Source: Abyssibius alkaniclasticus
Lineage (GTDB): Bacteria > Pseudomonadota > Alphaproteobacteria > Rhodobacterales > Rhodobacteraceae
Direction of reading: 5' to 3'
NCBI RefSeq assembly: GCF_020447305.1
Contig: NZ_CP095732.1
Span: forward strand, 1,024,501-1,088,500
DNA length: 64,000 bases
A program made the position numbers and the translations under genes. The notes under the pieces are model-generated. The model made no database searches. It saw only the letters and a list, made by a program, of their open reading frames with translations, and was not told the origin of the DNA. This document shows positions 53,523-61,546 of the stretch, in pieces (position 1 is the first letter of the stretch; each line of letters opens with the position of its first letter).

Positions 53523-54513
53523 TGGGTTCACTCCTGTTGTTAAGCTTCAATGTTTCGGCGAAATGGCAGCGCACCTGCCCTTCGCCTATTGTGCGCAATT
53601 CAGGCGCAGTCGTTTGGCACATCGGCTGTGCATGGGCGCAGCGCGTGTGAAATTCGCACCCCTTGGGCCGCAGAAACAGGCTTGGAATCTCGCCCTTCAG
53701 CGCAAGGTCGGTGCGGCGTTTGCGCGGGTCGGGCTGGGGTTCGGCGGCAATAAGGCTGGCGGTGTAAGGGTGGCGCGGATTGGCGAAAATGGCATCGGTG
53801 GGGCCGGATTCCACCAAACGGCCAAGGTAGAGAATGGCCAGCCGGTCGGTCACATGGCGCAGCATGGCAAGATTGTGCGAGATGATCAGCACAGAAAGCC
53901 CGAGCGCGGTTTTCAGCCCGGCCATCAGGTTCAAGACCTCGCCCTGCACCGAAACATCCAGCCCGGCCGTGGGCTCATCGGCCACAAGCAGCCTGGGGTT
54001 CAGCGCCAATGCGCGCGCCACACAAACCCGCCGCGCCTGCCCGCCCGAAAGCTCGTGCGGGAAGCGGGTGGCAATTTCGGGTGGCAGGCCGACCTGTTCC
54101 AGCAATGCGATGACCTTGGCGCGGCGGTTGGCCACGCGTTTGCCGTGGATGATGAACGGCTCGTAAAGCAATGCCCCCACGCTCATCCGCGGGCTGAGCG
54201 AGGCGACAGGGTCTTGAAACATCATCGCGGTTTTCTGGCGCAAGGTGCCAAAGCTGGCACGGCTGCCAAGCGGTGCGCCATCAAAGCGCATCTCGCCGCC
54301 GCTGCTGGCCGTTAGCCCCAGCATGGCCAGCGCCAGCGTGGTTTTGCCGGACCCGCTTTCGCCCACAATGCCCAGCGTTTCGCCCTCCCCGATTTGCAGG
54401 CTGACCCCGGCCAGAATATTCAGCCTCGGTTGCGCGAAACTGACCATGCCAAGCAGCCCGCTTTCCAGCGGAACATCAACAGTGAGGTTGCGAATATCAA
54501 ACAGCGCGCTCAT
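53506..54513 (-). CDS. Dipeptide-type ABC transporter ATPase (OppF/DppF type)
   Basis: A 335-residue ATPase. Walker A is GESGSGKTTLALAMLGL, the signature is LSGGQARRVCVARAL and Walker B is LLVADEPTAGLD, followed by LIISHNLAMLRH. The C-terminus GCEFHTRCAHAQPMC has the cysteine cluster of oligopeptide ATPases. The start at 54513 overlaps the partner ATPase by ATGA; a longer frame upstream is a shadow of that gene. Confidence 0.94.
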   Translation of the reverse strand: MSALFDIRNLTVDVPLESGLLGMVSFAQPRLNILAGVSLQIGEGETLGIVGESGSGKTTLALAMLGLTASSGGEMRFDGAPLGSRASFGTLRQKTAMMFQDPVASLSPRMSVGALLYEPFIIHGKRVANRRAKVIALLEQVGLPPEIATRFPHELSGGQARRVCVARALALNPRLLVADEPTAGLDVSVQGEVLNLMAGLKTALGLSVLIISHNLAMLRHVTDRLAILYLGRLVESGPTDAIFANPRHPYTASLIAAEPQPDPRKRRTDLALKGEIPSLFLRPKGCEFHTRCAHAQPMCQTTAPELRTIGEGQVRCHFAETLKLNNRSEPNGMEN

Positions 54514-55481
54514 CGGGCCACCTTGTGGCATAGCGCCGTTTGGCTGGCGGAAATGCGCACGCGCGGTGGTGGAACGCTGTGGCAGGTGGCATCGGCCAGC
54601 GTGCAGCGCGGGGCGAAGGCGCAGGCTTTGGGCGGGTTCACAAGGCTTGGCGGGCGGCCCGGAATGGTGGGCAGGGTTGGGCTGCGCTTTTGCAGATGCG
54701 CCGGGTCGCAGCCGATCAGCGCGCGGGTATAGGGGTGCTGCGGTGCGTGGTAAAGCGCATCGACCGTGGCCTCTTCCACGACCTGCCCGGCATACATCAC
54801 ATAGACCCTGTCGCAAATTTCGCCGATGACGCCAAGGTGATGGGTGACAATGATGATCGCGCCGTTGATCTCGTCGCGCAGGCCGCGCAAAAGGTGCAGA
54901 ATCTGCGCCTCCATCGTGACATCAAGCGCGGTTGTCGGCTCGTCGGCCACCAGAATCTGCGGTGACATGAGCAGCGCCGCCGCCATCGCCGCGCGCTGGC
55001 GCATCCCGCCGGAAAGCTGGTGCGGGTAGCGGCGCAGGCATTGTGCCGGCTCGCCAATCCCAACCCTGGCCAGCATTTCGGTTGCGCGGGCCAGCTTTTC
55101 GCGGCGGCTGGCCTTGGGCAGATTGTGCTGAAAGTCGACAAGCTGCGCGCCGATGCTCAACACGGGGCTGAAGGCGGTCATCGAATCCTGAAAGACCATC
55201 GCAATTTCGGCCCCCCGCAACGCGCGCTGTTCGGCCCGCGTGCGGCGCAGAATATCGCGCCCGTTCAGCGCAACCATGCCGCCGGTCACTTCGGCATTTG
55301 GCGCCAGTAGGGCGTTCAGGGCGCTGACAAGCGTGGATTTGCCACAGCCGCTTTCGCCGACAATGCCCACAACCTCGCCCGCATTGGCGGCAAGCGAAAC
55401 ACCGCGCAGGGCTTCAACCATCCCGTCATCGCTATGATAGCTGATGGCAAGCCCGGCAATCTCCAGAAGCGGCGGATTCAT
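54510..55481 (-). CDS. Dipeptide-type ABC transporter ATPase (OppD/DppD type)
   Basis: A 323-residue ATPase. Walker A is GESGCGKSTLVSALNAL, the signature is LSGGMRQRAAMAAAL, and Walker B is ILVADEPTTALDV, with IIVTHHLGVIGEICD. The C-terminal cysteine region ACAFAPRCTLADATC is typical of this family. It pairs with the OppF-type ATPase and overlaps both neighbours by four bases. Confidence 0.94.
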   Translation of the reverse strand: MNPPLLEIAGLAISYHSDDGMVEALRGVSLAANAGEVVGIVGESGCGKSTLVSALNALLAPNAEVTGGMVALNGRDILRRTRAEQRALRGAEIAMVFQDSMTAFSPVLSIGAQLVDFQHNLPKASRREKLARATEMLARVGIGEPAQCLRRYPHQLSGGMRQRAAMAAALLMSPQILVADEPTTALDVTMEAQILHLLRGLRDEINGAIIIVTHHLGVIGEICDRVYVMYAGQVVEEATVDALYHAPQHPYTRALIGCDPAHLQKRSPTLPTIPGRPPSLVNPPKACAFAPRCTLADATCHSVPPPRVRISASQTALCHKVAR

Positions 55482-56368
55482 CGCACCACCCGCAGTTTGA
55501 GCTTGGGGTCGAGCGCATCGCGCAGCCCCTCGCCAAGGAAGGTGAAGCCGATTGTACAGAACACCAGCGGAATGCCCGCCACAATCACCATATGCGGGGC
55601 AGAGCGCAGCGAGGTATAGCCATCGTAAAGGATATTCCCCCAGCTTGGCGTGGGCGGTTTCACCCCGAAGCCAAGGTAGCTGAGCCCGGCTTCCAGCATG
55701 ATGACCACCGGAATATCCATGCTGAGCAAAATCACCAGCGGGCCAACGACATTGGGCAGCAGGTGCCGCAGCACAATGCGCAGCGGCGATGCGCCGATGG
55801 AACGTTCGGCCAGAATGTAATCCGCCCCGGCCAGCGACAGGGTTTGCGCGCGGATCAGCCGCGCATAGCCGGGGATGGAGACGATCACGATGACCAGTAT
55901 CAGCGTTTCGGTGCCCGGCCCCAATACGGTAATGATGGCCAGTGCGAACATGATCATCGGCAAGGACGAGAAGCTGTCGAACAGCAGCACCAAGAGCGCA
56001 TCAAGCCAGCGCGGCCCGAAGCCCGCGACAAGCCCCAGCAGCAGGCCGATCGCCCCTGCAATGCCGGTGGCGGTAATGGCAATGCCAAGGGCAACGCGCG
56101 CCCCCCAGATGATGCGCGATAGCAAATCGCGCCCCAGATGGTCGGTGCCAAGCCAATGGTCCCAGCTTGGGGTCTGGAACTTGTTCAGCACGTCAATTTT
56201 GGCGGGGTCATAGGGTGCGATATAGGGCGCAAGCAGCGCCATCAGGATGAAGCCGGCCACAAGGACAAGCCCGGTCATCCCCATCGCATCGCGCCGCAGC
56301 GCCCGCCATGCGGTGCGCCGCTTGGGCGGCAGGGGTTCACTCAGGCTGGCTTCACCCTCTAAGGACAT
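55478..56368 (-). CDS. Dipeptide-type ABC transporter permease (DppC type)
   Basis: A 296-residue permease with an N-terminal extra helix (GLVLVAGFILMALLAPYIAPYDP) followed by HWLGTDHLGRDLLSRIIWGARVALGIA, the DppC/OppC signature, and five more helices. The EAA-type loop is YILAERSIGASPLRIVLRHLLPN. ATG 56368 gives the usual start and overlaps the DppB stop by 17 bases. Confidence 0.94.
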   Translation of the reverse strand: MSLEGEASLSEPLPPKRRTAWRALRRDAMGMTGLVLVAGFILMALLAPYIAPYDPAKIDVLNKFQTPSWDHWLGTDHLGRDLLSRIIWGARVALGIAITATGIAGAIGLLLGLVAGFGPRWLDALLVLLFDSFSSLPMIMFALAIITVLGPGTETLILVIVIVSIPGYARLIRAQTLSLAGADYILAERSIGASPLRIVLRHLLPNVVGPLVILLSMDIPVVIMLEAGLSYLGFGVKPPTPSWGNILYDGYTSLRSAPHMVIVAGIPLVFCTIGFTFLGEGLRDALDPKLKLRVVR

Positions 56369-57302
56369 CACGCACCCTCGGGTCGAGCTTGGCAATCAGC
56401 AAATCGGCCGATGTGACCACCAGCAAATAAAACCCCGTCATGAACAGAACCGTGCCCATCACCACCGGATAGTTGCGCTTTTCAACGGCGCCAGTGATCA
56501 GCGTGCCAATGCCGGGGCGCGAAAACACGGTCTCGACAAACACCGCGCTTGACAGGATAGAGCCAAAGCCGATGGCCACAATCGCAATGGTTGGCACAAT
56601 GGCAATGCGCAAGGCATAGCGCAGCACCACGCGGGTTTCCGGCAGGCCAAAGGCGCGGGCCGTGCGCACATGGTTGGCCCCCATCACCTCCAGCATCGAG
56701 GCGCGCACGAGCCGGGCAAGGTAGCCGACCCATGTAATGCCAATCGCGAAGGAAGGCAGGATGAGCGCGCGGAACTGACTCCAGAAATCGCCACGCTCGC
56801 CCGCGCCAATGGCCGGAAGCCAGTTGAGCAGGACGGCAAAAATCAGCAGTGAATAAAGCGCGATGACAAAGGACGGCACCGAGATCATGGCAACCGACAG
56901 CACCCCAAGCACACGGTCGATGAAGCTGTCGCGCCAGATGACCGCCATACAGCCAAGCGCGATGCCCCCCACCAGCGCCCAGCCAAGCGAGACCACACCA
57001 AGGATAAGCGTTTGCGGGAAAACTTCGAGGATGACATCCAGAACCGGGCGTTGCGACCAGACATCGATGCCCAGATCACCCTTCAGGATAGAGCCGAAGA
57101 AGCTGAGGATTTGCGTGCCAAGCGGCTGGTCCAGCCCCATGCGGGCAATGAGCAGCGCCTTAAGCTCGGGCGAGGCGCGCGGCCCCAGCGCCACGGTTGC
57201 CGGGTCGCCCGGGATGACAAACACCATCGCGAACATCCCCAGCATGACCACAATCAGGATCACAACCGCCAGAAGAATGCGTTTGATGGCGTAATTCAGC
57301 AT
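56352..57302 (-). CDS. Dipeptide-type ABC transporter permease (DppB type)
   Basis: A 316-residue six-helix permease of the DppB/OppB class. It begins with a helix (RILLAVVILIVVMLGMFAMVFVIPGDPA), has an LGPRASPELKALLIARMGLDQPLGTQ loop, and an EAA-type loop NHVRTARAFGLPETRVVLRYALR. It lies nine bases after the CocE-type hydrolase gene, so the hydrolase and importer form one operon. Confidence 0.94.
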   Translation of the reverse strand: MLNYAIKRILLAVVILIVVMLGMFAMVFVIPGDPATVALGPRASPELKALLIARMGLDQPLGTQILSFFGSILKGDLGIDVWSQRPVLDVILEVFPQTLILGVVSLGWALVGGIALGCMAVIWRDSFIDRVLGVLSVAMISVPSFVIALYSLLIFAVLLNWLPAIGAGERGDFWSQFRALILPSFAIGITWVGYLARLVRASMLEVMGANHVRTARAFGLPETRVVLRYALRIAIVPTIAIVAIGFGSILSSAVFVETVFSRPGIGTLITGAVEKRNYPVVMGTVLFMTGFYLLVVTSADLLIAKLDPRVRDVLRG

Positions 57303-57311
57303 CAGTGTTCC

Positions 57312-59327
57312 TCAAACCATGTCACGGGGAATCCTTTCATCCCAGTCACGGGCGAAGATTTCGGTGCCGTTTTCCGAAATTCGAAGCTGCATCCTGACGA
57401 TGAAGTCCTTGGCGTCGCAGGTGAGCGTGCCAATCGAATGATGCTCGATTGTCGTATCGGTGCGGCGGATTTCGACACGGCTTTCGGTGAATGTCAGTGC
57501 CGAAAGCGGGTCGCCATCGGTAATCTCGTGGCGGCAGATGCCGGAGGATACATGCGTTTGTTCAATATCCGGCATTTCCGTGGCCGCGTTCCAGCGCGGA
57601 TAATCAACCGTGATATGCCCGCTCAGCAGATCGCGCGTGATGCGGCGGCGGGGCGCTTCGGGGGTGGGGTGGGCTATGGTGGGCGTGTCTTGCGCCTCTT
57701 CCGGCGACTCGAAGGCGCGCAGGTTTTTATCGGTCTCGCGGGGCGGGCGCACAGGCAGTTCCAGCCACGAATCGCCGCATTTTACGGTAAGCGTTGCAAG
57801 CTCGGGCGAGGGCCAGACCAGCGGGTAATAGGCAGTGGACAGCGCCACGGCAAGGCGGTGGCCCTTGGGGAAGTGATGGGCGATGTCATCCATTTCCACC
57901 ACCGCGCCATAGGTTTTGCCGGGTTCCAGCGCCGTTGCATGTTCGTGGCTATCACGATGCGTGAGGTTCAGCACGCCAACACCAACGCGAGTTGAACGGC
58001 CATCGGGCATCACATCATTCAGCCGTGCGGCCACCAAAGCCTGTGGTTTGTCGCTGGAGAAATGCAAATGCACCAGCGGCGCGCCCAGAATTTCGAGCGG
58101 TTCGGTGAGCGGTTCGGACAGGAAGACAAGGCTGCCGCCGTCATCTTCGCGCTGGTCGCCCGGCCAGTCGGCATCTTCGCCATAGCGCCCGACCTCGCCC
58201 GCATTCAGCCCCACCCAAAGCGGCGAGCAGATGGCGGCATCGCCCGCCTGCACAGCACCGCCCAGCCGCATTCCGGCATTCAGGGGCAGTTTCTGCGGGG
58301 TGATGTTGGGCGAAGGCCAGCTTTCCTCGGCCACCCAGCGGCCGCGGCGTTCGGTATAACAGGTGGAAGGTGGCACCGAATCCTGCATCCAGACGCGATA
58401 CATCGGCTCCTCCATGATGCCGGTCTCAACCCCCTTCATCCAATGGTCACACCAGCGCAGCACCTCTTGCAGCCAGCCGATGGCGGGCGCAACCGCCACG
58501 TCATAGGGGTAGGAATGCGCCCAGGGGCCGACAAGGCCAAGCCGCGGGCCCGAAAGCCCGGCCAGCAGGCGCGGCACGGTTTCCGAATAGTTATCGGCCC
58601 AGCCCGACACGGCATAGACCGGAATCTTGATGGCCGGGAAATCCTCGCAGACCGAACCTTGCTTCCAGAATTCATCGCGCCGCTGATGCCTCAGCCAGTT
58701 CAGGATCCACGGGCGCTGGTGTTCCATCCGCGCCCGCCACATCTCGCGCCAACGCGCGCCCACGATCGCGGGGTCGGGCGGAAGGTCGTTATGGGCGAAC
58801 ATGGTCGAGGACCAGTCGAAATTGTCTTTCGACAGGCAGCCGCCAAGCCAGTGAATGTCGGTGGCGTAACGATCATCGGTCGAACCGACGGTAATAACGG
58901 TTTTCAGCGCCTCGGGCTGGCGGGCGGCAATTTGCAGCCCGTTGAACCCGCCCCATGAAATGCCGATCATGCTGACCTGGCCGTCGCACCAGTCTTGCGC
59001 GGCCAGCCAGGCAATCGCCTCGCAGCCGTCAAGCTGTTCCTGCACGGTGTATTCATCATCGATCAGCCCGTCGCTATCGCCGGTGCCGCGAATATCGAGC
59101 CGGATGCAGGCATAGCCATGCCCGGCCAGATACTTGTGCATACCCTGGTCGCGATAGCGCGTTCCGTCGCGCTTGCGGTAGGGCAGGTATTCCAGAATGG
59201 CGGGAACCTTGCCCGCGCCTTCGGGCAGCCAAAGCTTGGCGGCCAGGCGCGTGCCATCGGCCAGCGGCACGAAAATATTCTCAACCACCTTTACGGGATA
59301 GGGAAATTCTGTCCGGACCTGCGGCAT
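57312..59327 (-). CDS. CocE/NonD-family serine hydrolase
   Basis: A 671-residue alpha/beta hydrolase of the CocE/NonD (X-Pro dipeptidyl-peptidase-like S15) class. The nucleophile is Ser124 in GISWGG; RLDIRGTGDSDG lies before it; the acid is in VSGWADNYSET and the histidine in GPWAHSYPYD. The C-terminal third is the jelly-roll domain (LVHLHFSSDKPQALVAARLNDVMPDG). No signal peptide is seen, so it should act in the cytoplasm on an imported ester or peptide. AGGAGG precedes ATG 59327; a longer frame adds 16 residues. It leads the importer operon. Confidence 0.92.
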   Translation of the reverse strand: MPQVRTEFPYPVKVVENIFVPLADGTRLAAKLWLPEGAGKVPAILEYLPYRKRDGTRYRDQGMHKYLAGHGYACIRLDIRGTGDSDGLIDDEYTVQEQLDGCEAIAWLAAQDWCDGQVSMIGISWGGFNGLQIAARQPEALKTVITVGSTDDRYATDIHWLGGCLSKDNFDWSSTMFAHNDLPPDPAIVGARWREMWRARMEHQRPWILNWLRHQRRDEFWKQGSVCEDFPAIKIPVYAVSGWADNYSETVPRLLAGLSGPRLGLVGPWAHSYPYDVAVAPAIGWLQEVLRWCDHWMKGVETGIMEEPMYRVWMQDSVPPSTCYTERRGRWVAEESWPSPNITPQKLPLNAGMRLGGAVQAGDAAICSPLWVGLNAGEVGRYGEDADWPGDQREDDGGSLVFLSEPLTEPLEILGAPLVHLHFSSDKPQALVAARLNDVMPDGRSTRVGVGVLNLTHRDSHEHATALEPGKTYGAVVEMDDIAHHFPKGHRLAVALSTAYYPLVWPSPELATLTVKCGDSWLELPVRPPRETDKNLRAFESPEEAQDTPTIAHPTPEAPRRRITRDLLSGHITVDYPRWNAATEMPDIEQTHVSSGICRHEITDGDPLSALTFTESRVEIRRTDTTIEHHSIGTLTCDAKDFIVRMQLRISENGTEIFARDWDERIPRDMV

Positions 59328-59410
59328 GGACTCCTCCTTGTTGAACAACGATACAACACAAGCGGCATCCTGCAACCAATAATTTTTGCAACGTGTCTTT
59401 TATAGCCAGC

Positions 59411-59440
59411 TTGACGCGGCGGTTCATCCGCTCTTATGAT
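59411..59440 (+). promoter_or_regulatory. Promoter for the flavoprotein-MttB operon
   Basis: TTGACG (59411-59416), an 18-base spacer and TATGAT (59435-59440) precede AAGGAG and the start codon at 59468. The spacing to the start fits a short leader. The 12-base TTCAACAAGGAG is found both here and, on the other strand, before the CocE-type gene. Confidence 0.55.
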
Positions 59441-59467
59441 ACATTCATTCAACAAGGAGCAATGTAA

Positions 59468-61546
59468 ATGCCCCGCAACCCCCGCTATGACATTCTGTTC
59501 GAGCCCGTCAAAATCGGCCCGAAAACGGCGAAAAACCGGTTTTTTCAGGTGCCCCATGCCAGCGGGATGACCAATGCCGCCCCGCATGTGCGCGCGGCGT
59601 TTCGGGGCATGAAGGCCGAAGGCGGCTGGGGCACGATTTGCACGGGCGCCTGCTCGGTTGACCCGTCATCGGATGATTCCCCCTTTCCGTTCGCCACGAT
59701 GTGGGACGAATCGGATATCCGCAGCCATGCGGTGATGACCGAAGCCGTGCATGAACATGGCGCGCTTGCCGGCATCGAGCTTTGGCATGGGGGTGCCGTG
59801 GCCATGAACCGCACCAGCCGCATCGCCCCGCTTTCGCCTTCGGGTGTGCCCTGGATGGCCACGCATGTGCCCTTCATGTCGGCCCAGCGGCCCAAGATCA
59901 TGGATGCCGCCGATATCCGCGACCTGATCCGCTGGCATTGCGATGCGGCGGTCAGGGCCGAACGCGCGGGGTTCGACATTCTCTATGTCTATGCGGGCAT
60001 GGGCTATTTGCCCTACCAGTTTTTGCTGAGCGATTACAACCAGCGGACCGATGCCTATGGCGGCACGGTCAGGAACCGCGTGCGCCTGGTCGACGAGTTG
60101 ATAGACGCCGTGCGCGAAGCCACGCATGGGCGCTGCGCCGTGGCGTTGCGCATTTCCTTGCAAGAGCTGCGCGCCCGCCCGTCGGATCTGGCCGAAAGCG
60201 AAGCGCATGAGGTGATTTCCCTGCTCAAAGACGCGCCCGACCTGTTCGATGTGAAGATGGATTATTCGGCCTCCGATTGTTCGCCCTCGCGCTTTACCGC
60301 CGAAGGCAGCCACGAGCCGGTGGTCGATTTCGTCAAGACCCTTACCGACAAGCCGGTGGTGGGCGTTGGTCGCTTCACCGCGCCCGATACGATGGCCAGC
60401 ATGGTCAGGCGCGGCGTGCTGGACCTGATCGGCGGCGCGCGCCCCTCCATTGCCGACCCGTTCCTGCCCAACAAGATCAACGAAGGCCGCGAAGAGGATA
60501 TCCGCGAATGCATCGGCTGCAATATCTGCATTTCCTCCTGGCATGACGGGGTTTGGGTGCGCTGCACGCAAAACCCGACAGCGGGCGAGGAATGGCGGCG
60601 CGGCTGGCACCCGGAGCAGGTGAAGCGCGATGGCAATGGTCAGGTGCTGGTGGTGGGCGGCGGCCCGGCCGGGCTGGAAGCCGCGCTTACGCTTGGCCGG
60701 CGAGGCTATGATGTGGCACTTGCCGAAGCGCGTGACGATTTTGGCGGCAGGCTGCTGTATGAAACCGCTCTGCCCGGCCTTGCGCAATGGCGGCGCGTGG
60801 CCGACTACCGGCTTGGCCAGTTGCGCAAAATGCCCAATGTTTCGCTTTACCCCGCCAGCCCGCTGACGGCGCAAGACGTTGCCGAATTTGGTGCCCAACA
60901 TGTGGTTATCGCAACAGGCGCGCGCTGGGGCCACCAGCTTTGCGCGGCAAATGAATTGCCTATGCCCGCGCTGGATGCCCCGCGCATCTATACCCCCGAT
61001 GACCTTGCCAAGGGCGTGCTGCCCGAAGGCCCGGTCGCGGTGTTTGACTTTGATAACTACTATCTTGGTTCCGCCATTGCCGAAGACCTTGCCGCAAAAT
61101 CCCTGCCCGTGACCTATATCACCACGGCGGGCGCGGCGGCGGCCTGGTCCTTCATGACCAACGAGCAGCCGCATATCCATACCGCCCTGGCGCGGCGCGG
61201 CATTGCTTGCCGCACGCTTGAAGTGGTGACAGGGTTTGATGGTGAAACGCTGCGGCTCAGCCAGATTTTCAGCAGTGAGCGGCGCGAGATTGCCGCAAGA
61301 TCGCTGGTAATTGTCGGGCGGCGCGATGGTGGCAGTGCGCTTTATGATGAACTGGCCGCGCAGAATAACCCGTTCAGCCTGCACCTGACCGGCGATGCGC
61401 TTGCCCCCGGCGCCATTGCACATGCCACCTATCAGGCGCATAAAACAGCGCAAAGCATTGGCCGCGCGGCCGCCGAAATTGCCCCGCGCCGCGATGCCCC
61501 TTTCAGTGTGCGCGCGCTTGCGCCCCAGCATCTGGCTGCCAAATGA
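59468..61546 (+). CDS. Trimethylamine-dehydrogenase-like flavin/Fe-S oxidoreductase (Cys-linked flavin site lost)
   Basis: A 692-residue flavoprotein collinear with trimethylamine and dimethylamine dehydrogenases: an N-terminal old-yellow-enzyme TIM barrel, a 4Fe-4S cluster site (Cys348, 351, 354 and 366, as CIGCNIC...RCTQNPTAGEEWRRGWHPE) and two C-terminal dinucleotide domains (VVGGGPAG at 395-402, VIATGARWG). The cysteine that binds FMN covalently in trimethylamine dehydrogenase (its Cys30) is Ala31 here, and two of the three aromatic-bowl residues (Tyr60, Trp264) appear replaced; the third aligns with Trp358. It may demethylate another N-methyl compound, as N-methylproline demethylases do. 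It overlaps the MttB-family gene by ATGA. Confidence 0.9.
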   Translation: MPRNPRYDILFEPVKIGPKTAKNRFFQVPHASGMTNAAPHVRAAFRGMKAEGGWGTICTGACSVDPSSDDSPFPFATMWDESDIRSHAVMTEAVHEHGALAGIELWHGGAVAMNRTSRIAPLSPSGVPWMATHVPFMSAQRPKIMDAADIRDLIRWHCDAAVRAERAGFDILYVYAGMGYLPYQFLLSDYNQRTDAYGGTVRNRVRLVDELIDAVREATHGRCAVALRISLQELRARPSDLAESEAHEVISLLKDAPDLFDVKMDYSASDCSPSRFTAEGSHEPVVDFVKTLTDKPVVGVGRFTAPDTMASMVRRGVLDLIGGARPSIADPFLPNKINEGREEDIRECIGCNICISSWHDGVWVRCTQNPTAGEEWRRGWHPEQVKRDGNGQVLVVGGGPAGLEAALTLGRRGYDVALAEARDDFGGRLLYETALPGLAQWRRVADYRLGQLRKMPNVSLYPASPLTAQDVAEFGAQHVVIATGARWGHQLCAANELPMPALDAPRIYTPDDLAKGVLPEGPVAVFDFDNYYLGSAIAEDLAAKSLPVTYITTAGAAAAWSFMTNEQPHIHTALARRGIACRTLEVVTGFDGETLRLSQIFSSERREIAARSLVIVGRRDGGSALYDELAAQNNPFSLHLTGDALAPGAIAHATYQAHKTAQSIGRAAAEIAPRRDAPFSVRALAPQHLAAK

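Noticed and set aside
59666-61531. 621-residue open frame on the minus strand
   Set aside because: It lies opposite the flavoprotein, which has clear family motifs throughout; the translated frame looks like antisense shadow.
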